Below, one piece after another: positions 37,897 through 48,173 of a DNA stretch of 64,000 nt. The position numbers and the translations under genes are program-made. The notes under the pieces are model-generated. The model was not told the DNA's origin. It searched no databases and saw only the letters and a program-made list of their open reading frames with translations. This stretch comes from Pedobacter sp. BS3. Lineage in GTDB: Bacteria; Bacteroidota; Bacteroidia; Sphingobacteriales; Sphingobacteriaceae. How positions within the stretch are numbered: the stretch's first letter is position 1; every line of letters starts with the position of its first letter. The stretch covers positions 186,001 through 250,000 of the forward strand of contig NZ_VTRT01000004.1 in assembly GCF_008274585.1 (NCBI RefSeq), in the 5' to 3' direction.

Positions 37897-40791
37897 ATGC
37901 ACCTAAAGCACATCCTTTCAATAAGTTTTCTGGCCGTCATGTTTAAGATGATGTCGGCACAGGCCGCAGATATTAAAAGTATCGGCGTACCGTATGTGCA
38001 GAATTACACCAAAGCAGTTTACCAGTCCGGTAACCAGAACTGGTCGGTAAGTAAGGATGAGCGGGGAGTGCTTTATTTTGGTAATGCCGAAGGTTTGCTG
38101 TCGTTTGACGGACGTTACTGGCAGCTGTATAAAATGCCGAACCGGCTCATTGTGCGTGCCGTGGCTGCCGACGGAAAGGGGAAAGTTTATGTAGGCGGAT
38201 TCGGCGAGCTGGGTTATTGGGCCTATGACAATCACGGGATATTCCGGTATTATTCGCTGGTGAACCTCATTCCCGCAAAGGATAAGCCTAATGACGAGAT
38301 CTGGAAAATTTATACCGATGGCGGGCGGATCATTTTTCAATCATTTGCCGCGATATACAGTTATGAACATGGTAAAATGCAGGTTATCCGGGCCGGCAGT
38401 CCTTTCCTGTTTTTGCTCAAAGCCGGCAACCGCTTTTTCGCCGAGGTTATTGGTAAAGGCCTGTTCGAGCTTAAAGGAACATCGTTAAGTTTTATTCGCG
38501 GAAGTGAGCTATTGGGCAATAGCGGTGTGCTCTCCATTCTCCCGGACAATACCGGTTTCATTATCGGCACGGCAAAAAACGGATTGTTTCTGTACGATGG
38601 TACAAGCATACGTCCCTGGAAAACCCAGGCCGATAGTTTCCTGCGCACCTACCAGCTTAATAATGGTACGGTTGTTCTTGATAAATATTTTGCTTTTGGA
38701 ACTATCCTGAACGGAATAATTATTATTGACCGGCAGGGAAATGTTGTGCAGCGTATTAATAAGGAAAGTGGCCTGCAGAATAACACGGTGCTGAGCCTGT
38801 TTACCGATAATGGTCAAAATATCTGGGCGGGCCTGGATAATGGTGTAGACCGCATCGAAGCTAATTCGTCCCTGTATTACTACTTTGATAAAACCGGCCG
38901 GTTCGGCACGGTTTATTCCAGCATCATTTACAAAAACAATATTTACCTGGGCACCAATCAGGGATTGTTTTACAGTGCCATAAATCCGGGGCAGCAATCC
39001 CTGTTCCAGTCGTTTGACTTCAGGCTGATTGAGAATTCCCAGGGACAGGTATGGGATCTCTCCCTGCTCGACGGACAACTGTTTTGCGGTCACAACAACG
39101 GAACGTACAAGGTAACGGGTAACTCCATCACCAGGATATCTGATGTAAATGGTGGCTGGGTGATCAAAAAGCTGTACTTGCATCCCGATCTGCTTATACA
39201 GGGAACCTATAACGGCCTGGTGATCTATAAAAAAGACAAAGCCGGAAGCTGGATATTCTCCCATAAAGTAGCGGGATTTAACCAGCCATCGCGATATGTG
39301 GAGCAGGACAGCAAGGGACAAATATGGGTGGGACACGCCTATAAAGGCATTTTCAAGCTCACGCTGAATGAAGATTTCAGCCGGGTAAAAAGCGTAAAAT
39401 ATTACGATGAGCATTATGGGTTGCCCGGCAGCTATAACATCAACATTTTTAGCCTTGAAGGCCGTATTGTGTTCTCTTCGGATGCCGGTTTTTACGTGTA
39501 CGATGAAATTAACGACCGTTTCTATCCTTATACTTCGCTGAACAGGAAACTGGGCTCCTTTGCATCATCCAATAAAATTATACCTGCCACGCCACGCAAA
39601 TACTGGTTCATTAATCATGGTAAAGTGGCTCTGGCCGATATCGGTAATCCCGGTAAATTCTCTATGGATTCTGTGCGTTTCAGCATGCTTGAAAACAGGA
39701 TGGTGCAGTATTATGAGAATATCAGCCGCATTAATAACTCCCTATATCTCATCAGCGTGGATGATGGGTTTGTGATTTTCAATGCCAGCGATACCGGCGA
39801 GCAAAAGCTGCAATTACCGGCCGTATTGATACGCAAAATAGAAAATACTACCGGCAGAAATACCCTGATCAGCGAAAACGGAGCCGGCGACAGGCTCCGG
39901 AATATCCGGTTTGCAGAAAATAACATCCGGATACAGTACGCATTGCCTTATTACCGGCAATCAACCGTAAAGTACCAGTACTTTCTGGAAGGTTACTCGC
40001 AGCAATGGTCTGAATGGAGCTCGCAATCGCAAAAAGAATTTACCAACCTGGGCCGGGGCAATTATGTCTTTAAGGTGAGAGCAAAAGTAAACGATAGTAT
40101 ATTGTCGGGTATTTCAACCGTTGCCTTTACCATATTGCCACCCTGGTATGCTACCGTATGGGCCTGGCTGGCTTACCTGGTTTTAATTGTGGTGCTGTTG
40201 CTGGTGTTCAGGCGGGTTTACTATGCCAAGCTTCATCAGCACCAGCAGGAAATTCAGCGAAAATTGATTATTGAGCAGGAAGAGTACCTGAAGCGTGAAG
40301 CCATTTTGAATGAGCAGAAAATTATGCACCTTAAAAATGAGCAGCTGCAGGCCGACCTGGCATCAAAAAACCGGGAGATAGCCAATTCGGCAATGAATAT
40401 TGCATCTAAAAATGAGTTGCTGCATAAAATAAAAAATGAGCTTCATAACATAAAGGCCGAAAGCAAAGGAAAGCTGTCAGATAATGAGCTCCGGAAAATT
40501 CACAAAGTAATTGATGAAGGCCTGAATGACAAACGCGACTGGAACCTGTTTGAAAAAAGCTTTAACGAAGCCCACGAAAATTTCTTCAAAAAACTCAAAG
40601 CCGGTCACCCCGACCTGGTGCCGAACGACTTAAAGCTATGCGCTTACCTGCGAATGAACATGAGCAGTAAAGAAATAGCATCGCTGCTGAACATTACAGT
40701 CCGCGGAGTAGAAATACGGCGTTACCGTTTACGGAAAAAGCTCAACCTGGAGCATGATAAGAACCTGGTAGAGTTTCTCATAGAGCTATAA
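37897..40791 (+). CDS. Membrane-spanning PUL regulator: sensor propellers, YYY domain, LuxR-type HTH
   Basis: 964 residues. After a signal peptide, a long periplasmic region with propeller-like repeats (VSKDERGVLYFGNAEGLLSF, LFTDNGQNIWAGLDNGVDRI) runs to about 680, followed by a YYY domain (YQYFLEGYSQQWSEWSSQSQ), one membrane helix (VWAWLAYLVLIVVLLLVF), a coiled coil (760-840) and a C-terminal HTH (LCAYLRMNMSSKEIASLLNI, then GVEIRRYRLRKKL). There is no kinase or receiver domain, so it resembles SusR-type one-component regulators that sense glycan in the periplasm and bind DNA directly. It is followed by the susC operon, its likely target. Confidence 0.88.
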   Translation: MHLKHILSISFLAVMFKMMSAQAADIKSIGVPYVQNYTKAVYQSGNQNWSVSKDERGVLYFGNAEGLLSFDGRYWQLYKMPNRLIVRAVAADGKGKVYVGGFGELGYWAYDNHGIFRYYSLVNLIPAKDKPNDEIWKIYTDGGRIIFQSFAAIYSYEHGKMQVIRAGSPFLFLLKAGNRFFAEVIGKGLFELKGTSLSFIRGSELLGNSGVLSILPDNTGFIIGTAKNGLFLYDGTSIRPWKTQADSFLRTYQLNNGTVVLDKYFAFGTILNGIIIIDRQGNVVQRINKESGLQNNTVLSLFTDNGQNIWAGLDNGVDRIEANSSLYYYFDKTGRFGTVYSSIIYKNNIYLGTNQGLFYSAINPGQQSLFQSFDFRLIENSQGQVWDLSLLDGQLFCGHNNGTYKVTGNSITRISDVNGGWVIKKLYLHPDLLIQGTYNGLVIYKKDKAGSWIFSHKVAGFNQPSRYVEQDSKGQIWVGHAYKGIFKLTLNEDFSRVKSVKYYDEHYGLPGSYNINIFSLEGRIVFSSDAGFYVYDEINDRFYPYTSLNRKLGSFASSNKIIPATPRKYWFINHGKVALADIGNPGKFSMDSVRFSMLENRMVQYYENISRINNSLYLISVDDGFVIFNASDTGEQKLQLPAVLIRKIENTTGRNTLISENGAGDRLRNIRFAENNIRIQYALPYYRQSTVKYQYFLEGYSQQWSEWSSQSQKEFTNLGRGNYVFKVRAKVNDSILSGISTVAFTILPPWYATVWAWLAYLVLIVVLLLVFRRVYYAKLHQHQQEIQRKLIIEQEEYLKREAILNEQKIMHLKNEQLQADLASKNREIANSAMNIASKNELLHKIKNELHNIKAESKGKLSDNELRKIHKVIDEGLNDKRDWNLFEKSFNEAHENFFKKLKAGHPDLVPNDLKLCAYLRMNMSSKEIASLLNITVRGVEIRRYRLRKKLNLEHDKNLVEFLIEL

Positions 40792-40876
40792 GCACTACAT
40801 CATTACCTCTCATAGCGGTCCCTCCGTGTATATTCCAATATATCATTCAGATTGAACTTTTTACTCGTTTAAAAAT

Positions 40877-40907
40877 GGCTTATTAGGCCTTTAAAAGGCT
40901 TTTTTCA
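40877..40907 (+). terminator. Weak intrinsic terminator after the PUL regulator
   Basis: GCCTTTaaaAGGC-type short stem followed by six T's, 90 bp past the regulator stop codon. The stem is short, so confidence is moderate. Confidence 0.4.
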
Positions 40908-40912
40908 TGTTT

Positions 40913-40929
40913 TGAAACATAGTGTTTCA
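40913..40929. promoter_or_regulatory. Palindrome TGAAACA-TAG-TGTTTCA, candidate PUL operator
   Basis: Perfect 7-bp arms separated by 3 bp, 113 bp upstream of the susC start and 122 bp after the regulator gene. Dyad symmetry of this size suits a dimeric LuxR-type HTH such as that of the upstream regulator. Binding is inferred from position only. Confidence 0.5.
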
Positions 40930-41041
40930 GGTACACAAGTTGCAATTTGATGTAGTAAAGATGAGGCTTACAGGTACTACAAGCGTCAACTTTTTACTTC
41001 AACTTCGGTTTTGATTTTAAAAACCAATTAAAGCCATTATT

Positions 41042-44000
41042 ATGAGAAAATTTTTTACTAACCTGACAGCTTTGCTGGTACTTTCAGTGCTGGTAGTTAG
41101 CCTGTCATACGGTCAGCAGAACCTGACTGTAAGGGGAACAGTAACTGATGCCGGTACCAATGAAACCTTGATTGGCGTAAGCGTCCGGGTAAAAGATGGT
41201 ACCACCGGAACATCCACCAGTCCCGATGGTACGTATACCATCACGGTACCCGGAAATGCCACACTGGTGTTTAGTTACATTGGTTATGCTTCGCAGGAGA
41301 TCGCTGTGAACAACCAGACAACGCTGAACGTTGCCCTCCATACTTCGGCTACCAGCCTGGAGCAGGTGGTGGTAGTAGGTTATGGAACACAAAAACGCAA
41401 GGACTTAACCGGTACCATAGCCAGCGTACAGGGAGAAGAGATTGAGCGTTTTACCACCACAAATCCTGTTGCTGCCTTACAAGGAAAAGTTCCGGGTATG
41501 ACCATAACCAATGCAGGGTCGCCTGGCTCGAAGCCTACCGTACGTTTGAGGGGTATTTCCAGTACCAAGTATGCGGATCCCCTGTATGTAGTAGACGGGA
41601 TCCTTTAGGATAATATCGATTATCTGAATCCGGCAGACATTGAAACCATCGATGTGCTGAAAGATGCCTCATCTACAGCGATTTACGGTATGCGGGGCGC
41701 TAATGGCGTAATTGCCATTACTACCAAACGGGCAGCAAGAGGAAAAACTACCGTTACCTTACAAAGCACGGCAGGTGTACAGCACGTTGATAAGCTGATC
41801 GATGTGGTAGACGCCGAAGGCTTTAAAAAGCTCTATTCGGCAGCATTAGCCAATGCCGGTTCCGCTCCGTTTGATTTTACCAACTATAACGGCAATACCA
41901 ACTGGCAGAAAGAAATACTGAGGGATGCGGCCATCACCACCAATTCACTAACTATTTCTAACAGTAACGATAAAAGTACTACACTGGTCAATATCGGCTA
42001 TAATGACCAGGACGGTGTAGTGAAATACAATAATTATAAAAAGTATATCGCCCGCTTAAGCGAGGAGATCAGGATCAATGATAACATTAAAGTAGGAGGT
42101 AATCTTACCGGTTATCACTGGCGTAATGAGCCTACCGCTGCCAACCTGAATACAGCCATTTACGCGGCGCCCATTGTGCCTGTAAAAAATGAAAATGGAC
42201 TGTACTATACCATGCCTTCGTTTCAGCGGGCGCAGGTTGGCAACGTGGTATATGCTATTGATCGTAACCGCAATACCGCTATTGACCGCGGCTACCGTTT
42301 TAACGGAAGCCTGTTTGCCGAAATTAAATTCTTAAAAGATTTTACATGGCGCTCAACCGTTTATACCGATCTGGGCTTCAACAATAACCGCAATTATACA
42401 CCTTTGCCTTATACGGTTGTAAATATTGGCGAGGGAGCTACTCCGACAGAAACTTATTTTGATAATTCGGCCCGGACATCCGTAAGCCAGACCGCGTTCG
42501 AAAGCAGGAAATATCAGCAGGATCATACCTTAACGTATGATAAGGTAATTAACGATGATCACCGTCTAACCGCCATGGTTGGCTTTACCACCCTGTATAC
42601 CTCGAGTACAAATTTAACCGGCTCAAGAACCGACTCGGTATTGAAAGTACCGCGGGATCCTGACCTTTGGTACCTGGACATCATTTCAAAAGACAACATT
42701 ACCTCAAACGGTGGCACCGGTGCCGAGGAATCAAACGTGGGTATGTTTGGCCGTGTTAGTTATGCGTATAAAAATAAATACCTGCTTAACGCAACCATCC
42801 GCCACGACGGTAGCTCCAGGTTTGCACCCGAAAACCGCTGGGGAACGTTTGGAAGCGTTGGTTTAGGATGGGTAGCCAGCGAGGAAAGCTTCTTTAAGGA
42901 TAATATCAAATTTATTGATTTCCTGAAATTGCGTACAGCCTGGGGCCGGTTAGGCAATGCCAACGGTGTGGATGCCAACTTATACCAGCAAACTATTTCC
43001 CAGTCTTCTGCAGCCGTGTTTGGTGAAAATGTGTTCCCTTCGGTTACTTACACGTATATACCTGACTCTGCGCTGCATTGGGAAGTGGTACAGGGTTTTG
43101 ATATTGGTATGGATGTGCGGGCGCTAAACAGCCGGTTGAGTGTTGAAGTGAACTACTATAACAAAACAACTGATGGCATTTTAACCAGCTTTACATTGCC
43201 CAACACTCAGGTAACTTATTTTACCAACTTAGGTAAACTAACCAATAAAGGAATAGAAGCTTCATTAGGCTGGAGCGATAAAATAGGGAAAGACTTTAGC
43301 TATAGCCTTTCGGGAAGCTTCAGCTATAATAAGAACATTGTCAATTCAGTAGGAAATAACAGTGCTTTTCAGATCACAAATAATGGTAGTATAAATATTA
43401 CCGAGACCGGTAAATCGGTAGGCTATTTTTACGGGTATGTGCAAACCGGTATCTACCAGTCAACAGCAGATCTGGATAAGACCCCGCACATGACTACTTC
43501 TTTGCCCGGCGATATCTCGTATGCCGATATAGATGGTAACGGGGAGATCACCCCTGCCGACCGTACTTACCTGGGTACGCCATTCCCTCCATATAGCTAT
43601 GGCCTTAACCTTTCGGTAGCCTACAAGTCTTTTGACCTGAACGTATATGGACAGGGGGTTGCCGGTAATAAAATATACCTGCAGCGCAGAACAGCCAGCT
43701 TTGCGCCTTTAAGCTATGAAAGTAACCGCTTAAACGCATGGACAGGCCCCGGTTCTACCAATATCGAGCCTATTATTAACGCAAGAGGTAATAACCTGCT
43801 CTTTAGCACCTATTACCTGGAATCAGGCAGCTATTTCCGCCTGCGTAATGTTCAGTTAGGCTATACCTTTAACCGGGCGATGATCTCTAAAATAGGTATT
43901 CAGGCCTTGCGGATTTATGTTAGCGGCCAGAATATAAAAACCTGGAGCCGGGTAAGCGGCTACACGCCCGAGGCCCAGATATCCAACATATTGGCCAGCG

Positions 44001-44065
44001 GTGCCGATAACGGCATCTATCCTATACCTGCTGTTTATTCGGTTGGCCTGAACGTAACTTTCTAA
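41042..44065 (+). pseudogene. SusC-type receptor with an in-frame amber codon
   Basis: The complete SusC reading frame (1007 codons) is open except for TAG at 41606-41608. Before it: a signal peptide, carboxypeptidase-like domain (VRGTVTDAGTNETLIGVSVR), a TonB-box-like VVVVGYGTQKRKDLTG, and the plug up to YVVDGIL. After it: DNIDYLNPADIETIDVLKDA, STAIYGMRGANGVIAITTK and a full barrel ending YSVGLNVTF. SusC proteins usually read VDGxxxxxIxxLNP here, so one CAG-to-TAG change (Gln) explains it. Translation would end after 188 residues without readthrough, yet susD and the enzyme genes downstream look intact. Confidence 0.88.
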
Positions 44066-44091
44066 CGAACATTCTTTAAAATCTGAATAAG

Positions 44092-45633
44092 ATGAAAAAA
44101 ATATTTAAAACTGAAAAGGTTATCCTGGTAGCATTAAGCATGATGCTGATGTTTTCTTTCACTGCATGCAAGAAATTCCTGGATACAGAAAGACAGGGCG
44201 TATATACCGTAGATAATTACCCTTATCCGGGCGGTTCCGGCCCTTACGATGTATATTTATACTCTGCGTATGATGATTTGCGCTCTTATGATGTGCATTG
44301 CACCGCTTTCTTCCTGGCAACCAGCGTACGCGGCGATGATGCCGATAAGGGCAGCGTTTCTACCGATAACCCGGCCAATGGCGATCCCTTTGATTTTTTC
44401 CCGGTGCAGGCCAGCAATTCGTTTCTTAACGGCATGTGGACTGGTTATTACAATTTAATAACCAAATGTAACAGGGTGATAGACCAGGTAAGGAATAATA
44501 CGACCATTGTGGCTACCGATCTTCAAAAAACGCAGTCTATGGCAGAAGCCCGTTTTTTACGGGGATACGCTTATTTTAACCTGGTTCGTTTGTGGGGACG
44601 CGTTCCGTTAATTGATACCTTATTATCAGTTGATCAGATCAACGTTCCGCAAAGCTCACCGGCACAGATCTATGCCTTTATTGAGAACGACCTGCGGTTT
44701 GCCGCTACCAACCTGCCGCCAAGCTGGGATAAGAAATTTATTGGACGGCTTACCAGCGGCGCAGCAAACGGCTTATTGGCTAAAGTGTACCTCACCCAGC
44801 AAAAATGGGCCGCTGCAATGAATGCAGCTAACCTGGTCATGACCTCGGGACAATATGATCTAAGCACGTCATACGATAAGATATTTGGTGAATCCGGCGA
44901 AAACAGTAAGGAGTCTGTTTTTGAAGTTCAGGCAACGGCGAGTGCACAGGAACCTACCAAAAATGGCGCTGAAATTACCCAGTGGCAGGGTGTACGGGCA
45001 TCGGGCGACTGGAATTTAGGCTACGGTTGGAATGTACCGAACACTTATCTTGAAAATGCGTACGAGGCCAATGATCCGCGTAAGGCCCGGACACTTTTGT
45101 ATAGAAGCACGGCTACTACAACCTATAAAACCGTATATGGGGAGATTACGCCAACAACCTGGACTAATCCGATTTATAATCACAAAGCCTATACCAATCC
45201 GGCTTACCGGGCCGCTTATAATAATAAGGCCGGCAGGTGGATGAATATCCGCTTGTTGCGCTACGCCGATGTGGTGCTGATGTATGCCGAGGCTGCAAAT
45301 GAAGTGGGCGGTACGGATAATATTACCGCTGCACGGAATGCCTTAAACAGTGTTCGGGCAAGGGCCAGGATCGGAGCTGTGGCTGGCACCTTGCCTGATA
45401 TTACTACAACAGACCAGGGCGCTTTACGCGATGCCATACGCCGTGAACGTCACGTTGAGCTGGCCATGGAGTACGATCGCTTTTTTGACCTGGTGCGCTG
45501 GGGCATTGCTACCGAAGTATTGCACGCCGCCGGAAGACCGAACTTTACCGCTCCGCGGGATAACCTGTTGCCCATTCCGCAAACCCAGATCGATTTAAGC
45601 AAAGGCGTATTAACACAGAATTTTGGCTATTAA
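44092..45633 (+). CDS. SusD/RagB-family glycan-binding lipoprotein
   Basis: 513 residues. Lipobox MLMFSFTACKK, then the TPR-containing SusD fold: WTGYYNLITKCNRVIDQVRN, MAEARFLRGYAYFNLVRLWG, VYLTQQKWAAAMNAAN, and the C-terminal RRERHVELAMEYDRFFDLVRWG...LLPIPQTQIDL. It is the surface partner lid of the SusC receptor, starting 26 bp after the susC stop. It appears intact even though susC carries a nonsense codon. Confidence 0.95.
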   Translation: MKKIFKTEKVILVALSMMLMFSFTACKKFLDTERQGVYTVDNYPYPGGSGPYDVYLYSAYDDLRSYDVHCTAFFLATSVRGDDADKGSVSTDNPANGDPFDFFPVQASNSFLNGMWTGYYNLITKCNRVIDQVRNNTTIVATDLQKTQSMAEARFLRGYAYFNLVRLWGRVPLIDTLLSVDQINVPQSSPAQIYAFIENDLRFAATNLPPSWDKKFIGRLTSGAANGLLAKVYLTQQKWAAAMNAANLVMTSGQYDLSTSYDKIFGESGENSKESVFEVQATASAQEPTKNGAEITQWQGVRASGDWNLGYGWNVPNTYLENAYEANDPRKARTLLYRSTATTTYKTVYGEITPTTWTNPIYNHKAYTNPAYRAAYNNKAGRWMNIRLLRYADVVLMYAEAANEVGGTDNITAARNALNSVRARARIGAVAGTLPDITTTDQGALRDAIRRERHVELAMEYDRFFDLVRWGIATEVLHAAGRPNFTAPRDNLLPIPQTQIDLSKGVLTQNFGY

Positions 45634-45651
45634 TTCTAAAAATGGTATAAC

Positions 45652-46539
45652 ATGAAACGTTTAAATTCATATATCGGGCGTTTGGCATACAGCACTGCCG
45701 TTTGCGCCCTCCTCTTTTCTTCCTGTAAGAAAAGCGATAATCCCAATAATCTGCCTGGTGTAGATCCTGCCGCCTACGAAGGGAAAGTTGACGGTTATGA
45801 TAACTCAGAGCAAATATATCCTGGCCATTTAAAGGCTTACTGGTCGTTTGATGATACTAAAAATGAGATCAAATCAGGCACTGCACCTACGCAAACCGCC
45901 AACGATGCATTTATTACCGGTGTAAGAGGAAAGGCGATCAAGCTGAGCGCCGGCTACCTGTATTATGCAAAACAATTCGGAGCATTTAAAACCGATTCGC
46001 TGAAAAATTTTACCATAAGTGTCTGGATACAGATCACCAATAACGGGTCGAAGAAAACTATGGTAATGCAGTTAGCACGGCCCGGTATTTTTGACGGCAG
46101 CCTGGATTTCAGGCTGAACACCAACAGCTATCCCGCCTCAAATACCGATATTTTAAAGGTTGCACCCAGGTTTACTACCGTTGGCGGTGGCTCCCAGGAT
46201 AACCTGAATGCCACACTTTCGCCAAAGATCGGGGCGAACGTATGGACACACCTGGTATTGACTTATGACAGCACTTCGGGTACATTTAAAGAGTGGGCAA
46301 ATGGCGTTGACATTGGTTCTTACAACAGCCGGGGCACAGGAAATAATCTGTTCAAAGCATACGAGCCCGGCGAATTTATTATTGGCGGGAATTACAATGT
46401 AATTCCGGGTAAAGCTGTAAGTACTAACGCCGATTTTGCTGCTATGACCGGTAGCATTGATGAGATAAGAATATATGACATGGTGCTGCCTGATGCCCAC
46501 ATAAAAGCGTTATACAATTTAGGGCTGGCAGGTAAATAA
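45652..46539 (+). CDS. LamG/concanavalin-like surface lipoprotein
   Basis: 295 residues. Lipoprotein signal ending LLFSSCKKS. From about residue 58 a LamG-like jelly roll: LKAYWSFDDTKNEIKSG, FITGVRGKAIKLSAGYLYYA, FTISVWIQI, WTHLVLTYDSTSGTFKEW and SIDEIRIYDMVLPDAHIKALY. Such proteins in PULs bind or display glycan at the surface (SusE/F-like position). It starts 18 bp after susD; a MITE immediately follows its stop codon. Confidence 0.88.
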   Translation: MKRLNSYIGRLAYSTAVCALLFSSCKKSDNPNNLPGVDPAAYEGKVDGYDNSEQIYPGHLKAYWSFDDTKNEIKSGTAPTQTANDAFITGVRGKAIKLSAGYLYYAKQFGAFKTDSLKNFTISVWIQITNNGSKKTMVMQLARPGIFDGSLDFRLNTNSYPASNTDILKVAPRFTTVGGGSQDNLNATLSPKIGANVWTHLVLTYDSTSGTFKEWANGVDIGSYNSRGTGNNLFKAYEPGEFIIGGNYNVIPGKAVSTNADFAAMTGSIDEIRIYDMVLPDAHIKALYNLGLAGK

Positions 46540-46693
46540 AGGGTGTCTGAAAAGTCGCAACCAGCATGCTTGGAGATTGCTTCGTCGTTCCTCCTCGCAA
46601 TGACGATAATAGGAGCGTCATTGCGAGCACAGCGAAGCAATCTTATTCAGTGTAACTGTAAATACAGTCCTGTTGCCTTTTAGACACCTTTTA
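46538..46693. repeat. MITE with a long inner palindrome
   Basis: Terminal inverted repeats AAAGGGTGTCTGAAAAG (left) and AAAAGGTGTCTAAAAGG (right, on the other strand) enclose about 156 bp. The centre (46575-46642) is a long hairpin: GATTGCTTCG...CGCAATGACG / CGTCATTGCG...CGAAGCAATC. This GATTGCTTCG/CGTCATTGCGAG sequence is a palindromic repeat I recognise from many unrelated bacterial genomes. Here it is inserted between PUL genes, starting within the stop codon of the LamG gene. Confidence 0.75.
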
Positions 46694-46731
46694 TCCAGGC
46701 ATTGATAGAATTAAACACATAATAATACATA

Positions 46732-48087
46732 ATGAAAATAACCCTATCCCTTTTTGTTGCTTTTACAGTCACGGCGTTTACAGCCTGTAGCCGCTCATCT
46801 GTAAAACAGGATGCTGTTGATACAGGGATTAAAAAAGGTTTGAGCGATGAACAACTGCTTGACCTGGTGCAAAAGCAAACATTTCAGTATTTCTGGGATG
46901 GCGCCGAACCTAATTCGGGAGCAGCCCGCGAACGCATTCATATCGATGGAAATTATCCTCAAAATGACGCGAATGTAGTTGCTGCCGGAGCTACAGGTTT
47001 TGGCATTATGGCCATGATCAGCGCTATCGACAGAAATTATATCAGCAGGGATGAAGGTGTTGCCCGCCTGGCTAAAATTATGGATTTCCTGGGCAAAGCC
47101 GATCGCTTTCATGGCGCCTGGCCGCACTGGATGTATGGTGAAACCGGTAAAGTAAAACCCTTTTCTGCAAAAGATGACGGCGGCGACCTGGTAGAAAGCT
47201 CGTTTGTAGCGCAGGCGCTTATTTGCGTACGGCAATATTTTGCCAACGGCACAGCGGCAGAAAAGTCGCTGGCCGCTAAAGCCGACCAGCTCTGGCAGGC
47301 TATTGATTTCAGCTGGTATCGTAACGGGCAAAACATCCTGTACTGGCACTGGTCGCCAAATTACGACTGGCAGATGAACTTCCCCGTAAAGGGATATAAC
47401 GAGTGTCTCATTATGTACGTGCTGGCCGCTTCATCGCCAAAATATGGCGTTCCGGCCGAAGTATACCACGAAGGCTGGGCCCGTAACGGGGATATTAAAA
47501 CAGACTTTGAGCTGTACGGGCATCGCATCACATTAGACCACCAGGGCGCAAAAGGCTCCGTTGGCCCTTTGTTCTGGGCACATTATTCGTACCTGGGTTT
47601 AAACCCCAAAGGACTTAAAGACCGCTATGCCGATTACTGGGAGCACAACCGGAATCACACGCTCATTGTACATGCCTATTGCGTGTCTAATCCCAAAGGC
47701 TATAAAGGGTACGGCGTAAACGAATGGGGATTAACGGCCAGCTATTCGGTAAACGGGTATGCCGGGCACAGCATAAATCGCGATTTGGGTGTGATATCGC
47801 CTACGGCAGCCATCTCATCCATTCCGTACACGCCGGAAGAAGCCATGAAGGTTATCAGGCATTTGTATGAAGATATGGGTGATAAGGTATGGGGAAAATA
47901 CGGCTTTTACGATGCGTTTAGCGAAACCGATAACTGGTACCCGAAAAGATACCTGGGCATTGACCAGGGGCCTATGGTAGTAATGATAGAAAACCATCGC
48001 AGCGGCCTGTTATGGAAACTGTTTATGAGCGCACCCGAAGTAAAGCAGGGCTTAACGAAGCTGGGTTTCCAGAGCCCGGAGATTTAA
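46732..48087 (+). CDS. Glucoamylase-family glucanase, GH144-like
   Basis: 451 residues. A lipoprotein-type signal (TAFTACSRSS) is followed by the (alpha/alpha)6-barrel glucoamylase-like family (Pfam Glycoamylase): LLDLVQKQTFQYFWDGAEPN, GIMAMISAID, HGAWPHWMYGETGKVKPFSA, DDGGDLVESSFVAQALIC, YDWQMNFPVKGYNECLIMYV and WGLTASYSVNGYAGHSI. Characterised members in Bacteroidota (CAZy GH144) are endo-beta-1,2-glucanases. Its neighbour, a GH3 beta-glucosidase, fits the same substrate. The precise specificity is inferred. Confidence 0.85.
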   Translation: MKITLSLFVAFTVTAFTACSRSSVKQDAVDTGIKKGLSDEQLLDLVQKQTFQYFWDGAEPNSGAARERIHIDGNYPQNDANVVAAGATGFGIMAMISAIDRNYISRDEGVARLAKIMDFLGKADRFHGAWPHWMYGETGKVKPFSAKDDGGDLVESSFVAQALICVRQYFANGTAAEKSLAAKADQLWQAIDFSWYRNGQNILYWHWSPNYDWQMNFPVKGYNECLIMYVLAASSPKYGVPAEVYHEGWARNGDIKTDFELYGHRITLDHQGAKGSVGPLFWAHYSYLGLNPKGLKDRYADYWEHNRNHTLIVHAYCVSNPKGYKGYGVNEWGLTASYSVNGYAGHSINRDLGVISPTAAISSIPYTPEEAMKVIRHLYEDMGDKVWGKYGFYDAFSETDNWYPKRYLGIDQGPMVVMIENHRSGLLWKLFMSAPEVKQGLTKLGFQSPEI

Positions 48088-48170
48088 AAAAGTCTTTGGT
48101 TACGGGTTGTGTGTTACGGGTTATGGGCAGTCAAACTCGTAACATATAACTCGCAGCCTGTAACATTAAA
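48088..48170. repeat. Short repeat of GTTACGGGTT units
   Basis: Degenerate copies of TTACGGGTT and CTCGTAAC/CTGTAAC in the spacer between the GH144-like and GH3 genes; related in style to the ACGAGTTACGATTTTAG stretch near 27670. No coding sense. Confidence 0.45.
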
Positions 48171-48173
48171 AAC

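Noticed and set aside
40945-41041. Consensus promoter for the PUL susC
   Set aside because: No TAnnTTTG box with a suitably placed TTTG was found; only the dyad is reported.
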